Source of the DNA: Pseudomonadota bacterium | GTDB taxonomy: Bacteria; Pseudomonadota; Gammaproteobacteria; Steroidobacterales; Steroidobacteraceae | DNA: 13,362 nucleotides | Assembly (NCBI GenBank): GCA_023433515.1 | Contig: JAEZCN010000103.1 | Span: forward strand, 1 to 13,362 | Direction: 5' to 3' | In this document: positions 1 to 6,986 of the stretch, piece by piece | Layout: every line of letters starts with the position of its first letter | Numbering within the stretch: the stretch's first letter is position 1 | Position numbers and translations under genes: made by a program | The notes under the pieces: model-generated | Told to the model about the DNA's origin: nothing | Databases searched by the model: none | The model's input: the letters and a program-made list of their open reading frames with translations, nothing else

Positions 1-1152
1 CGCGGGCTCCCGCCCCGCGTGGGGGTGGCGCCGCGCGGGCGAGCGGCGCGCGCCGGAAAAGTGGAGTACGGGACCGAGCTCGTCGGATGGGATGCCGCTG
101 AGCTTCGCGACCGCGGCCACGCGCTCGTCGCTCGGCATGCGGTCGTAGGCGGGCAGGTGGCGCAGCGCGGCATCGCGCAGCGCGCGCACCATCGCCGCGT
201 GCAGCGCCACGCCACCACCGTGGCGCAGCGCAAACTGGCCGGTGCCGCGGATCTGTTCGGCCAGCGAGCGCCGCGCGCTGTCGGTGGGTGCGGTGAGGGG
301 GCCGAAGCGCGCGACGGCGCGCCACAACGTGAGCGCGATCAGCGCCAGCAGCAGCAGCACGGCGGGCGCGCCGTAACGCCAGATCAGATCGAGGATCGAC
401 GTCTGTTCTTCCTCGCTCAGGAACAGCACCGTGTCGCCGCGGTCGAGCTGCGCCGCCCTCACGAACAATCGGGCGTTGTCACCTTGGAGCAGATCGCGAA
501 AACGGAAGGGTTGGGCGTTGATGACGGTCACGCTGCCGCGGCCGACGGCCGTGCGCAGCACGTGGATGTACTCACCCTCGCGCAGCGCCCAGAGGATCTT
601 GCGTCTGGTTTCGAGGGCGCGGGAATGATCGACGTTGCAGACCTTGAATTCCCGTCCGGTACCATCCTCGACCAGCCGGTCGCACTCACGCTTGAAGAAG
701 CCCGACAGGAGCGGTTGCTCCGATTCGCTCAGCGATTCGGCCAGATCCTCGCCTTCGTCTTCATCTTCTTCATCGTAGGTGGTCGACTTGTCGACGCCGC
801 TCCACTTCGCGAACTGGTCGAAGTCGCCGAGGAACGAGCCGTCGACGATCAGTCGGCCGCCGCCTTCGACCCATTCCTGGATTCTCTGCCGGCGGGAGTC
901 GATCAGCGTCCAGTTCCAGTTCGACAGCACGATCACGGCGTCCGGATCGGGCGAAGTGAAGATGTATTCCCGCCGCGCTTCGGCGCCGAGTCCCTCGGAT
1001 AGTTTGATCGCGGCGTAGTACGGGTTGGTCAGGGCCTCGCCCTTGAGCGGCATCGGCACCTTCTCTTCCTTGAACTTCAGCTTCGTCGCCAGCGCCACGA
1101 GCGGCACGATGACGATCAGCGCGATCAGGATCCTGACGACGGGGCTTTTCAT
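1..1152 (-). CDS. DUF4350 domain protein, partial (C-terminus beyond left edge)
   Basis: The frame reads open from ATG at 1152 to the window edge, giving 384 residues and no stop. Residues 7-23 (ILIALIVIVPLVALATK) form an N-terminal membrane anchor. Residues 40-115 hold the DUF4350-type core (NPYYAAIKL, then VIVLSNWNW and the GGGRLIVDG strand), which in this family resembles a GATase-like fold lacking catalysis. A second membrane helix is at about 259-277, followed by a cytoplasmic tail with FGPL and AEQIRGTGQF, typical of the family. A very acidic stretch (residues 127-145) interrupts the core. The start overlaps the DUF4129 stop as ATGA (1149-1152), so translation is probably coupled. Family members usually sit between a DUF4129 gene and a MoxR ATPase; the ATPase would be expected beyond base 1. 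The biochemical role is unknown. The family call rests on remembered motifs and gene order. Confidence 0.82.
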   Translation of the reverse strand, partial: MKSPVVRILIALIVIVPLVALATKLKFKEEKVPMPLKGEALTNPYYAAIKLSEGLGAEARREYIFTSPDPDAVIVLSNWNWTLIDSRRQRIQEWVEGGGRLIVDGSFLGDFDQFAKWSGVDKSTTYDEEDEDEGEDLAESLSESEQPLLSGFFKRECDRLVEDGTGREFKVCNVDHSRALETRRKILWALREGEYIHVLRTAVGRGSVTVINAQPFRFRDLLQGDNARLFVRAAQLDRGDTVLFLSEEEQTSILDLIWRYGAPAVLLLLALIALTLWRAVARFGPLTAPTDSARRSLAEQIRGTGQFALRHGGGVALHAAMVRALRDAALRHLPAYDRMPSDERVAAVAKLSGIPSDELGPVLHFSGARRSPARRHPHAGREPA

Positions 1153-1961
1153 CCCGCGGCTTCCGCCGGATTCGATCCGGGTGCCGCGGCCGGATCGGCC
1201 GGATCGAGGTGCTGGGAGAAACCCGCGCACAGTGCGTACACGTCGGCCGTGTCCGCCTGGATGCCGCCGTAGATCGCGCGTTGCCAGGTGCGCACCAGCC
1301 GGGTCGCATAGTCGACGCGGGCGGCATCGAGTTTGCGCGCGGCGAGTGTCAGGCAATCGCCTTCGGTGCTCGAATCGCGGATCGGCACTTCGTGAACGTG
1401 CGCCAGGCGCGACAGCATTCCGCGATACAGCAACGCGAGCGCGGCGCGATGCTCGCCGCGGTCCCACAATTCGCGTGCCGTCGCGCCGATGTCGGACGGC
1501 AGGCTCTCCGGTCGTATGTCGAGATCCTGCACGTGCGTCGGCGCCACGAACCGGGCGCCGCGGCCCGGGCCGCCGCGGCCGCTCGCGAAGATCCGGACGA
1601 GGAAGGTCGCGAGCAGCCCGACCAGGATCGCGATCAGGATCCACATGAGCACGCGCGATGCCTGCCCGATCCACATGAACAGGTCGCCTAACCACTCGAG
1701 CCAGTCCGGCAGGCCGGTGTCCCGGCGCTCCTTTTTCTCCTCGGGATCCGGATCCCAGTCGAGCGTGCGGACCGTGCGTTCCGCGGCGAGATTCGGATCC
1801 TTCCTGACGTCCTCGAGCGCGCGTTCGACCTCGGCGTCGGGTATCGGGGCGGGCGGCGCGGCGGGCTCCTGCGCGAATGCGTGAGCCGCGAGCCACAGTG
1901 CGCCGAAAGCGAGCAGCGGCCGCAGTCCGCGCGACCGGCGCCGGTCAGTCGGCGAACGCAC
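1149..1961 (-). CDS. DUF4129 domain-containing membrane protein
   Basis: 270 residues. An N-terminal signal peptide is likely: basic start, hydrophobic LLAFGALWLAAHAFA, cleavage near residue 30 before QEP. A proline- and charge-rich periplasmic stretch follows (31-90), then one transmembrane helix at about 102-127 (VLMWILIAILVGLLATFLVR). The DUF4129 domain is at about 160-235, seen in the helix ARELWDRGEHRAALALLYRG, then LSRLAHVHEVPIRDSSTEGD and LVRTWQRAIYGG. The domain is cytosolic in relatives and has no assigned activity. The gene starts 17 bases inside the upstream membrane-protein gene and ends in an ATGA overlap with the DUF4350 gene, so it belongs to the middle of the coupled operon. 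A start slightly downstream cannot be excluded, but the signal peptide favours the given one. Confidence 0.85.
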   Translation of the reverse strand: MRSPTDRRRSRGLRPLLAFGALWLAAHAFAQEPAAPPAPIPDAEVERALEDVRKDPNLAAERTVRTLDWDPDPEEKKERRDTGLPDWLEWLGDLFMWIGQASRVLMWILIAILVGLLATFLVRIFASGRGGPGRGARFVAPTHVQDLDIRPESLPSDIGATARELWDRGEHRAALALLYRGMLSRLAHVHEVPIRDSSTEGDCLTLAARKLDAARVDYATRLVRTWQRAIYGGIQADTADVYALCAGFSQHLDPADPAAAPGSNPAEAAG

Positions 1962-2679
1962 GGCGGAACTCCTGCTCGATGTCCCAGGCCTCGAGCTCGG
2001 CGCGACGGTTCAGGTACATGCCGAAGCCGGCCGCGACGTAGAACGGCTCGAGGAACAGCACGGTCAGGAAGTAGGCGATGGTCACCGCGAGCTGGGCGAA
2101 TCGGGAGGCCTCATCGCTGAACATGGCCATGAGCTGGAGATCCTCGCCGGGCGGCGTGAACCAGTACAACATCGAAACGGCCGCGAATGTCAGCCCGGTT
2201 TCCGCCCAGAAGAAGGCCTTGGTCACCATGAACGCGGAGCCGCCGTACCTGCGCCGCAGCTGCGCGATGCGCCCGCGCATCTGGAAGAACGGCAAACCCT
2301 CGAGCTGATAGACCGGCTGGGTGAACGAACGCCACGGAGAGAGCCTGCGCCACGTCCAGGTGATGAAGAACTGGCGCCACAACACCGCGCGTTGCTCGCG
2401 CCACAGATCGCCGACCGTCGTGGCCTGGCCGAAAGCGGCGCGCGCCAGCACGAACAGCACCACGCGGTCGAGCCACGGCTTCGACCACCACAACGCGAGC
2501 CACGGCAGCCAGGGCGCGATTTCGAACAGGGACATCGCGACCAGGCCGATGGGCACAGCGACGAGTAGATAGCACGCGTACACGGAGCGCGCGGTTTCCT
2601 GGCACAGGCGCACGCCGAGGTCGGCGGCCTCGTGTGCCGCGCGCGGTCGCATCTGCAGCGCCAGCGTGTCAATCCGCAC
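1945..2679 (-). CDS. Multi-pass membrane protein of the SpoIIM/DUF4129 operon
   Basis: 244 residues. I recognise the position and sequence style (the protein lying between SpoIIM-like and DUF4129 genes in proteobacterial MoxR loci) but no named domain. Hydrophobic segments lie at about 33-52, 54-80, 155-173 and 193-222. An amphipathic, Trp/Arg-rich middle (90-150, with WRQFFITWTWRRLSPWRSF) lies between the two hairpins. The C-terminal segment LEPFYVAAGFGMYLNRRAEL followed by EAWDIEQEFRRAF is the most distinctive part. The start overlaps the SpoIIM-like stop by 11 bases and the end overlaps the DUF4129 start by 17 bases, so all are probably translated from one mRNA. It could be an inner-membrane partner of the neighbouring proteins; that is inference from position only. 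Confidence 0.75.
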   Translation of the reverse strand: MRIDTLALQMRPRAAHEAADLGVRLCQETARSVYACYLLVAVPIGLVAMSLFEIAPWLPWLALWWSKPWLDRVVLFVLARAAFGQATTVGDLWREQRAVLWRQFFITWTWRRLSPWRSFTQPVYQLEGLPFFQMRGRIAQLRRRYGGSAFMVTKAFFWAETGLTFAAVSMLYWFTPPGEDLQLMAMFSDEASRFAQLAVTIAYFLTVLFLEPFYVAAGFGMYLNRRAELEAWDIEQEFRRAFAD

Positions 2680-3649
2680 GACGGCCCTGCAGCGTGAAAT
2701 AGGAGATCACCGCGATCCAGCACGCGGCAGCGACGCCGTACTTCAGGGCATTCGGCAGCCAGCGGGCCGACGACCAGAATGCCTCGATCGCGGCCGCGAT
2801 GAAAAACATCACCGCGAAGCCGTACACGATGATCATGCACTCGCGCGCGGCGAGCACGAGACTCTGCAAACGCGTGCTGCGTCCGGGCGCGACGAACGAA
2901 TGTCCGAGCCGCAGTCCCGCCGCACCCGCCAGGACGATGGCGGTGAGCTCGAAGGCGCCGTGCGTCACCACGAAGGAGTAGAACGTTTCGGAAAAGCCGC
3001 GCTCGGTGAGGTAACCGGCGATCGCGCCGATGTGCACGCCGTTGAACACGAGGAAGAAGATGCTGCCAAGCCCCGCGAACAGTCCGCCCGCGAAGCACTG
3101 GAAGCCGATGCCCGTGTTGCGAAAGATGTAGGTGCCGAACATGTACCAGTCGGTGTCGGCGCCGCGAACGTTGCCGATGGATTCGGCGGACTCCGAATAC
3201 ATCTGCTCGAACATCGCCGCGGTAGCGGCGTCGGTCACCGACAGGATCAGGTCCGGCCGCAGGTACACGAGAACGCCCATGATCAGCATCGGCAACGCCA
3301 GCAGCGCGGCCGAGAGCCACACGTAGGCGGAATGCGCGCGCACCGCGCGCGGGAAATCCACGAGGAAGGCACGCCGGATGCGCGCCAGGCCGAACTCGCG
3401 CCGCTGGTAGATCACCTGGTGGGCTTCGCTCGTGAGCTTGTCGAGCCGGTCGAGCAGGTAGCGCGGATAGGAGCGGGCACGGGCGAGCGCCAGGTGCTCG
3501 CAGGCGCGCCGGTACAGCGCCGCGACGCGCTCGCCCTGGATCGAGCTCGCGCCGCGCGAAAAACCCTTGCCGCCCAGGATCAGCTTCACCTGGGACTCGA
3601 GCTCGGTCCATTCCGCCTGGTAGAGGCTCTCGAACTGCAGCGGCGTCAT
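2669..3649 (-). CDS. SpoIIM-like (stage II sporulation protein M family) membrane protein
   Basis: 326 residues from ATG at 3649. A long, charged helical N-terminus (1-100, with SYPRYLLDRLDKLTSEAHQV and a YQRR element) precedes about five membrane segments at roughly 108-130, 170-205, 230-250, 270-292 and 304-320. The family signature is VVTHGAFELTAIVLAGAAGL at 227-246, the HG-x-x-E motif typical of SpoIIM-family proteins, together with FNGVHIGAIAGYL. In sporulating bacteria SpoIIM works in septal peptidoglycan remodelling. In Gram-negative MoxR loci its homologues have no settled role, so sporulation should not be inferred. An open frame continues upstream to 4138, but the ATG at 3649 forms an ATGA overlap with the RDD gene stop (3646-3649) and gives the expected N-terminus MTPLQFESLY, so I chose it. 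The end overlaps the next gene by 11 bases. Confidence 0.87.
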   Translation of the reverse strand: MTPLQFESLYQAEWTELESQVKLILGGKGFSRGASSIQGERVAALYRRACEHLALARARSYPRYLLDRLDKLTSEAHQVIYQRREFGLARIRRAFLVDFPRAVRAHSAYVWLSAALLALPMLIMGVLVYLRPDLILSVTDAATAAMFEQMYSESAESIGNVRGADTDWYMFGTYIFRNTGIGFQCFAGGLFAGLGSIFFLVFNGVHIGAIAGYLTERGFSETFYSFVVTHGAFELTAIVLAGAAGLRLGHSFVAPGRSTRLQSLVLAARECMIIVYGFAVMFFIAAAIEAFWSSARWLPNALKYGVAAACWIAVISYFTLQGRRAD

Positions 3650-4338
3650 GCGCGCCTGCCTAACAACCACTGCGCGACGCCGAGCACGCGCCGGGTCACC
3701 TCGGATTCGGGCCGCGGATCGTTGCCCTGGATGGGCGCGGCGATGGCCGCGAGTTCGTCGAGACGTTCGATCGTGAGCGTCGGCGCGCGCGCGGCCAGCG
3801 CGATGACCGCGGCCTGGTCGCGCGGCGCGATCGGGCGCACGGGTGCGAGCGGGGCAACCATGTCGAGCGTGGCCTTCGGTGCCGGGCGGCGCTGGTGCAC
3901 GACGAGCGTGGCCGCGGCGATGTCGCCCAGGCGTTTGCCGTCCTTGCGCAGGAGCATGCTCAGGATCCCGAAGCCGAAGGCGGCGGGCATGAAATCCGCC
4001 ACGCGCAGCAGGTTGCGCGTGATGGACGCGGCCGGCGTGATCGGCAGGCCGTTGTCCATGACGACCTTGAGGCCCATCGCGCGTTTGCCGGGCGTCGCGC
4101 CGTTGCGGCCCAACTCGAAGACGACCGGATAGAACCACATGAGCAGGAAGATCAGGATCAGCCAGAAGCCCATGCCGACCCCGCCCAGCAGCATCGCCAC
4201 GAACGCGCTCGCGTAGTAGATGGCGAGGATGATGAGTTCGTCGATGAGGAATGCGCAGAAGCGCGCGGAGATTCCGGCCGGGCGCAGCTCCAGCAGAATT
4301 CCCTCGGGTGTTTCAGCCGCGACGATCGAATCGAGCAC
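3646..4338 (-). CDS. RDD family membrane protein
   Basis: 230 residues, starting at GTG 4338. The N-terminus (MLDSIVAAETPEGILLEL) matches the usual beginning of RDD proteins in this operon type (LDT-x-x-x-VETPEG-x-x-L), which is why the GTG is preferred over ATG codons further upstream. The RDD domain covers about 25-160: RFCAFLIDELII carries the R and D positions, a second hydrophobic segment spans 50-80, and GATPGKRAMGLKVV is the family's second motif. A third hydrophobic region (about 110-128) precedes LRKDGKRLGDIAAATLVV, the last conserved motif. The tail (165-230) is soluble. RDD proteins are small membrane proteins; some have been linked to ion transport, but no function is known here. 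It appears to be the first gene of the five-gene operon. No good Shine-Dalgarno sequence is visible before the GTG. Confidence 0.85.
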   Translation of the reverse strand: MLDSIVAAETPEGILLELRPAGISARFCAFLIDELIILAIYYASAFVAMLLGGVGMGFWLILIFLLMWFYPVVFELGRNGATPGKRAMGLKVVMDNGLPITPAASITRNLLRVADFMPAAFGFGILSMLLRKDGKRLGDIAAATLVVHQRRPAPKATLDMVAPLAPVRPIAPRDQAAVIALAARAPTLTIERLDELAAIAAPIQGNDPRPESEVTRRVLGVAQWLLGRRA

Positions 4339-4499
4339 GAGACCTGTGGTTGTAATTGTCCGACCCCGCCGATTCTCGCCTAACCACGGAGGAATTGTCG
4401 CCTCGCGCGCCACATTTTGCGTTGACCAATGTGACGAGGCCGGCCAGCATTGTCGTGCGGGGGCTCTCCCGCGGGAGCCTGCGCGTGTCCGGAACAGAA
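4339..4499. promoter_or_regulatory. Divergent intergenic region between RDD operon and methyltransferase gene
   Basis: The 161-bp gap must contain the promoters of both divergent units. A TTGACC hexamer at 4429-4434 could be a -35 for the plus-strand gene, but the expected -10 (near 4452) is poor. On the minus strand GACAAT near 4358 is a weak -10 candidate. A perfect 12-bp palindrome, CTCCCGCGGGAG (4466-4477), lies about 22 bases before the methyltransferase ATG and could fold in its leader or bind a regulator. No site is strong enough to name. Confidence 0.35.
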
Positions 4500-5861
4500 A
4501 TGTTGACGAGTGTTCTTGCGTGTCCGCGCTGCCGGCGTGGACGGCTCGCGCTCGAGCGGGCCGGCTGGATGTGCTCGGCGTGCAGCAGCGGTTATCCCGT
4601 GATCGGCGAGATCCCCTGGTTTTTTCCGGATCCCCGCATGGCGCTCGCCGACTGGCGCGCCCGCCTCGTATTGCTGACGCAGCATCTCGGTTCCGAGGCG
4701 GCCGCGATGCGCGCGGGAGCGGGCGCGCAGATCCCGGACGCGACTCGCCGGCGTCTCGAGAGCGTCGCGGCGGCATACGAGGACCAGGTCGCTCGCCTGC
4801 GCGCGCTGCTCGCGCCGCTCGGGATCGACACGTCCGGCACGCCGGAGCCGGTCCACCACGCGCTCGGCACGCGGTTGCCGATCGAGCAGGGACTCACTAA
4901 CTACTACGTGAACCTGCACCGCGACTGGTCGTGGGGCGAGGAGGAGAACGCGGCGGCGCTGGCCGAGATCGGCGCCGTGCTCGATGACGGGTTGGCGGGG
5001 CTGGGACTCACGCTGGTCCAGGGCGCGGGCGCCGGCCGGCTCGCCTACGACCTGCACGCCGCGGGCGGGGCGCCGCTCACCGTGGCGACGGACTTCAATC
5101 CACTGCTGCTGTTCGCCGCACGCGAGTTGTACGCGGGCCGCGAAGTGGAGCTCTACGAATTCCCGATCGCACCGCGGCGGATCGAGGATCACGCGGTGCT
5201 GCGGCGTCTGACGTCCCCCGGCCCGGCCCGCGACGGGCTCGTGCTCGTGGCCGCGGATGCCCTGCAGGCGCCGTTCGCGGAAGGCGTCTTCGATACGGTC
5301 GTGACGCCGTGGTTCATCGACATCGTCGGCGAACCCTTCGCGCGCGTGGCGGCGCGCATCAACCTGTTGCTCAAACCCGGCGGACGCTGGATCAACACGG
5401 GCTCGCTCGCGTTCTCGCGCGCCCCGCACGCCGAGCGCATCGGACTCGAAGAGGCACTCGAGCTGTTGCCCGCCGCGGGCTTTGGCACACCTCGCGTGCG
5501 CGAGACGACCGTGCCTTACATGCGTTCGCCCGCCAGCCGCCACTCGCGGCTCGAACAAGTCGTGACCTGGGTGACGGAAAAAGTCGCACCCGCGCCCGAA
5601 TCGCCACGCACCCGCGTACTCCCCGACTGGCTACTCGATCCCACGCAGCCGATCCCGAAGACGCGCGCCTTCGAAATGCAGCAGGTCTCGAGCCGCGTGC
5701 ACGCCTTCCTGCTCGCGATGATCAACGGCGAACGCTCGATGCGCGACATGGCACGCATGCTAGTCGAGCAACGCCTCATGGGCGCCGACGAGGCGGAGTC
5801 GCACCTGAAAATCTTCTTGACGAAACTCCACGAAGATTCGGAGTCACGCACGACGTTTTAA
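4500..5861 (+). CDS. Zinc-ribbon / N2227-like SAM methyltransferase / PqqD-like fusion protein
   Basis: 453 residues from ATG 4500. Residues 8-30 hold CPRC and CSAC pairs followed by YPVIGEIPWFF, a Trm112-like zinc ribbon. The core (about 133-345) resembles N2227-family (carnosine N-methyltransferase-like) enzymes: RDWSWGEEEN at 141-150; the SAM-binding loop VQGAGAGRLAYDL at 173-185; TDFNPLLL at 197-204; then VVTPWFIDIV and LLKPGGRWINTGSLAF at 289-304. These match the family's FIDTA and LKPGG-x-WIN-x-GPL elements. The C-terminal 395-446 looks like a PqqD-type winged helix (AFLLAMINGERSMRDMARML). The substrate cannot be named; an N-methyl transfer is inferred from the family. An open frame extends 48 codons upstream, but the chosen ATG puts the zinc ribbon at the N-terminus as in similar proteins; the Shine-Dalgarno is weak. 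The TAA stop is shared with the end of the downstream repeat element, so the last residues (SESRTTF) may have been altered by insertion. Confidence 0.7.
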   Translation: MLTSVLACPRCRRGRLALERAGWMCSACSSGYPVIGEIPWFFPDPRMALADWRARLVLLTQHLGSEAAAMRAGAGAQIPDATRRRLESVAAAYEDQVARLRALLAPLGIDTSGTPEPVHHALGTRLPIEQGLTNYYVNLHRDWSWGEEENAAALAEIGAVLDDGLAGLGLTLVQGAGAGRLAYDLHAAGGAPLTVATDFNPLLLFAARELYAGREVELYEFPIAPRRIEDHAVLRRLTSPGPARDGLVLVAADALQAPFAEGVFDTVVTPWFIDIVGEPFARVAARINLLLKPGGRWINTGSLAFSRAPHAERIGLEEALELLPAAGFGTPRVRETTVPYMRSPASRHSRLEQVVTWVTEKVAPAPESPRTRVLPDWLLDPTQPIPKTRAFEMQQVSSRVHAFLLAMINGERSMRDMARMLVEQRLMGADEAESHLKIFLTKLHEDSESRTTF

Positions 5862-5901
5862 TGGGGACATTCCTCGTTTCCTAGCAAACGGGGACAGACC
5901 T
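5859..5901 (+). repeat. Left inverted-repeat arm of copy 1
   Basis: This 43-base arm is identical to the reverse complement of 6064-6106. Its first three bases (TAA) are the methyltransferase stop codon. Confidence 0.92.
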
Positions 5902-5998
5902 GATCTGATGGCGCGCTGTCATCCGGTCCTGCTGGCGGATGCTCATTCCACCTGCGAGTGATACCCGGTGATAGTCGTGTCGGTGTGAACACGGTGAG

Positions 5999-6044
5999 TC
6001 CCGGCGATCCCTGCCGCTCACGTAAACGCAGGTAATCGCCGGGA
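5999..6044. repeat. Internal hairpin of the copy 1 element
   Basis: TCCCGGCGAT (5999-6008) pairs with ATCGCCGGGA (6035-6044), and inside it CCTGC (6010-6014) pairs with GCAGG (6028-6032), leaving a 13-base loop and a small internal bulge. The compact 15-bp stem in the middle of the element may be a structural signal for mobilisation or simply an RNA hairpin. No T-tract follows, so it is not a typical intrinsic terminator. Confidence 0.6.
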
Positions 6045-6063
6045 TTCCCCGAGCGCCTCATTG

Positions 6064-6106
6064 AGGTCTGTCCCCGTTTGCTAGGAAACGAGGAATGTCC
6101 CCATTA
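6064..6106 (-). repeat. Right inverted-repeat arm of copy 1
   Basis: Exact reverse complement of the left arm at 5859-5901. It ends CCCCATTA at 6106; the following bases (CCTTCGAGC) are unique sequence. Confidence 0.92.
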
Positions 6107-6243
6107 CCTTCGAGCTCACATCTTTTGCCACGATTCACCCCCGGAACGCCCGAACCCCGCCCGATCGCGCGCCGGATCCGGCGTTGAACTGTCTCTCAGA
6201 GAGCAAAACCGCTCTTGGTTACGCAAACAACTGGAGAGGGCAC
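6107..6243 (+). other. Leader region upstream of the OmpA-family gene
   Basis: 137 bases between the repeat element and the OmpA-family start. It must hold that gene's promoter unless the promoter is inside the repeat. TTGAAC (6184-6189) could be a -35, but there is no convincing -10 at the right spacing. A small CTCTC/GAGAG inverted repeat lies at about 6192-6202. A good Shine-Dalgarno (GGAGAGGG, ending five bases or fewer before the ATG) decides the start. I see nothing else in it. Confidence 0.4.
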
Positions 6244-6936
6244 ATGGGCACCTGGACGACGAAGTTTCGCAATTCCGCGCTGGTCGCGGGCGTGTTGGCA
6301 ATCAGCCTGGCCGTGAACCCGGCTTCCGCGGGAACGTCGGGCAGCCACAGTGACAAGGGCGCCGCGAAGCGCGGCATGGCCGGCTTCACGGGTGGCGCGA
6401 TCATCGGCGCCGCCGCGGGTGGACCGCTCGGCATGGTCGTTGGCGCGGTCATCGGCGGCAAGATGGGCGAGCGCAGTCATGAGAAGAGTCAGGCCATCGC
6501 CGAGCGCAAGGCCGAGGCCGCGCTGCTCGCGGGCGAGGTCGATGCGCTGACGAACTCGCTCGATTCGCTGTCGGGCAACGCCGGGCAGGTCGGTTCGACC
6601 GTCCAGTTCCGCACCAACGAAACGACGGTCCGCGACAGCGACCGTGCGCGCATCGCGCGGCTCGGCACGCTGGTCGCCGGTCTTCCCGACATGCGTGTGC
6701 GCGTGTCCGGGTTCGCCGATGCGCGCGGCGACGAGGAGCTGAATCTCAAGCTTTCGCAGGAGCGCGCCACCTCCGTCGCGCGGGAACTGGAGCAGGCGGG
6801 TGTTCCGAAGGAGCGACTGATCATCGAAGGCATGGGCGAGCGGTTTGCTTCCTCCGAAGCCGCGGTGGATGACCAGGCCTTCGAACGCTGCGTCGAGATC
6901 CGTCTCGAGAAGGGCGCGTCGCTCGCGAGCAACTGA
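6244..6936 (+). CDS. OmpA-family protein with glycine-zipper segment (PdsO-like)
   Basis: 230 residues. A signal peptide spans 1-29 (SALVAGVLAISLAVNPASA, cleavage after SAG or ASA). Residues 47-76 are a glycine zipper (GFTGGAIIGAAAGGPLGMVV, then GAVIGGKMGE), able to sit in a membrane. A helical linker covers 78-110. The OmpA-like peptidoglycan-binding domain is at about 115-223: VQFRTNETTV, then VSGFADARGDEELNLKLSQE with the expected Asp159, and RATSVARELEQAGV with Arg174. The last motif reads FERCVEIRL where most members have NRRVE-x, so one conserved Arg/Asn pair is changed. The arrangement (signal, glycine zipper, OmpA domain, about 230-250 residues) resembles the sortase-associated PdsO family, but no sortase lies in this window. 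The start follows a strong Shine-Dalgarno; an in-frame ATG-less extension from 6184 is rejected. Likely role: linking envelope and peptidoglycan. Confidence 0.82.
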   Translation: MGTWTTKFRNSALVAGVLAISLAVNPASAGTSGSHSDKGAAKRGMAGFTGGAIIGAAAGGPLGMVVGAVIGGKMGERSHEKSQAIAERKAEAALLAGEVDALTNSLDSLSGNAGQVGSTVQFRTNETTVRDSDRARIARLGTLVAGLPDMRVRVSGFADARGDEELNLKLSQERATSVARELEQAGVPKERLIIEGMGERFASSEAAVDDQAFERCVEIRLEKGASLASN

Positions 6937-6986
6937 AGGCGCAGGCAACTTCGAGGAGCCAGCAACCAAAGGAGAGTTGCGGGGAC

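Larger units (their letters stand above)
5859..6106. mobile_element. MITE-like element with 43-bp perfect terminal inverted repeats (copy 1)
   Basis: The ends at 5859-5901 and 6064-6106 are exact reverse complements over 43 bases. Each starts TAATGGGGACATTCC and contains CCTAGCAAACGGGGACAG. The 162-bp interior has no credible transposase, only a 67-codon minus-strand frame that reads through the arms. If the element proper is ATGGGG...CCCCAT (5861-6104), it is flanked by TA on both sides, as expected of a TA target duplication, though the TA may equally belong to the repeat. Very similar GGGGACAG-type palindromes are, from memory, scattered through xanthomonad-like genomes, often beside REP-associated (Y1) transposase genes. 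The element therefore looks non-autonomous. It fills most of the 382-bp gap between the methyltransferase and OmpA-family genes. Confidence 0.8.

Noticed and set aside
19..1002. 327-codon plus-strand open frame at the left edge
   Set aside because: It mirrors the DUF4350 gene on the other strand, which has membrane helices and conserved motifs.
2666..4132. 488-codon plus-strand open frame over the SpoIIM-like and RDD genes
   Set aside because: Composition is that of a shadow frame; the opposite strand carries recognisable membrane domains with proper overlaps.
4356..4499. 48-codon N-terminal extension of the methyltransferase
   Set aside because: No ribosome-binding site or conserved sequence; the zinc ribbon starts naturally after ATG 4500.
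4380..5558. 392-codon minus-strand open frame over the methyltransferase
   Set aside because: Antisense to zinc-ribbon and SAM-binding motifs; low-complexity Arg-rich translation without any recognisable domain.
5858..6061. 67-codon minus-strand frame inside repeat copy 1 as a possible transposase remnant
   Set aside because: No Y1 or DDE transposase motif is visible, and the frame simply reads through the repeat arm.
6140..6170. GGAAC-N17-TC as an ECF (sigma-E-like) promoter before the OmpA-family gene
   Set aside because: Only the core of each box matches and the region is GC-rich enough for this to arise by chance.
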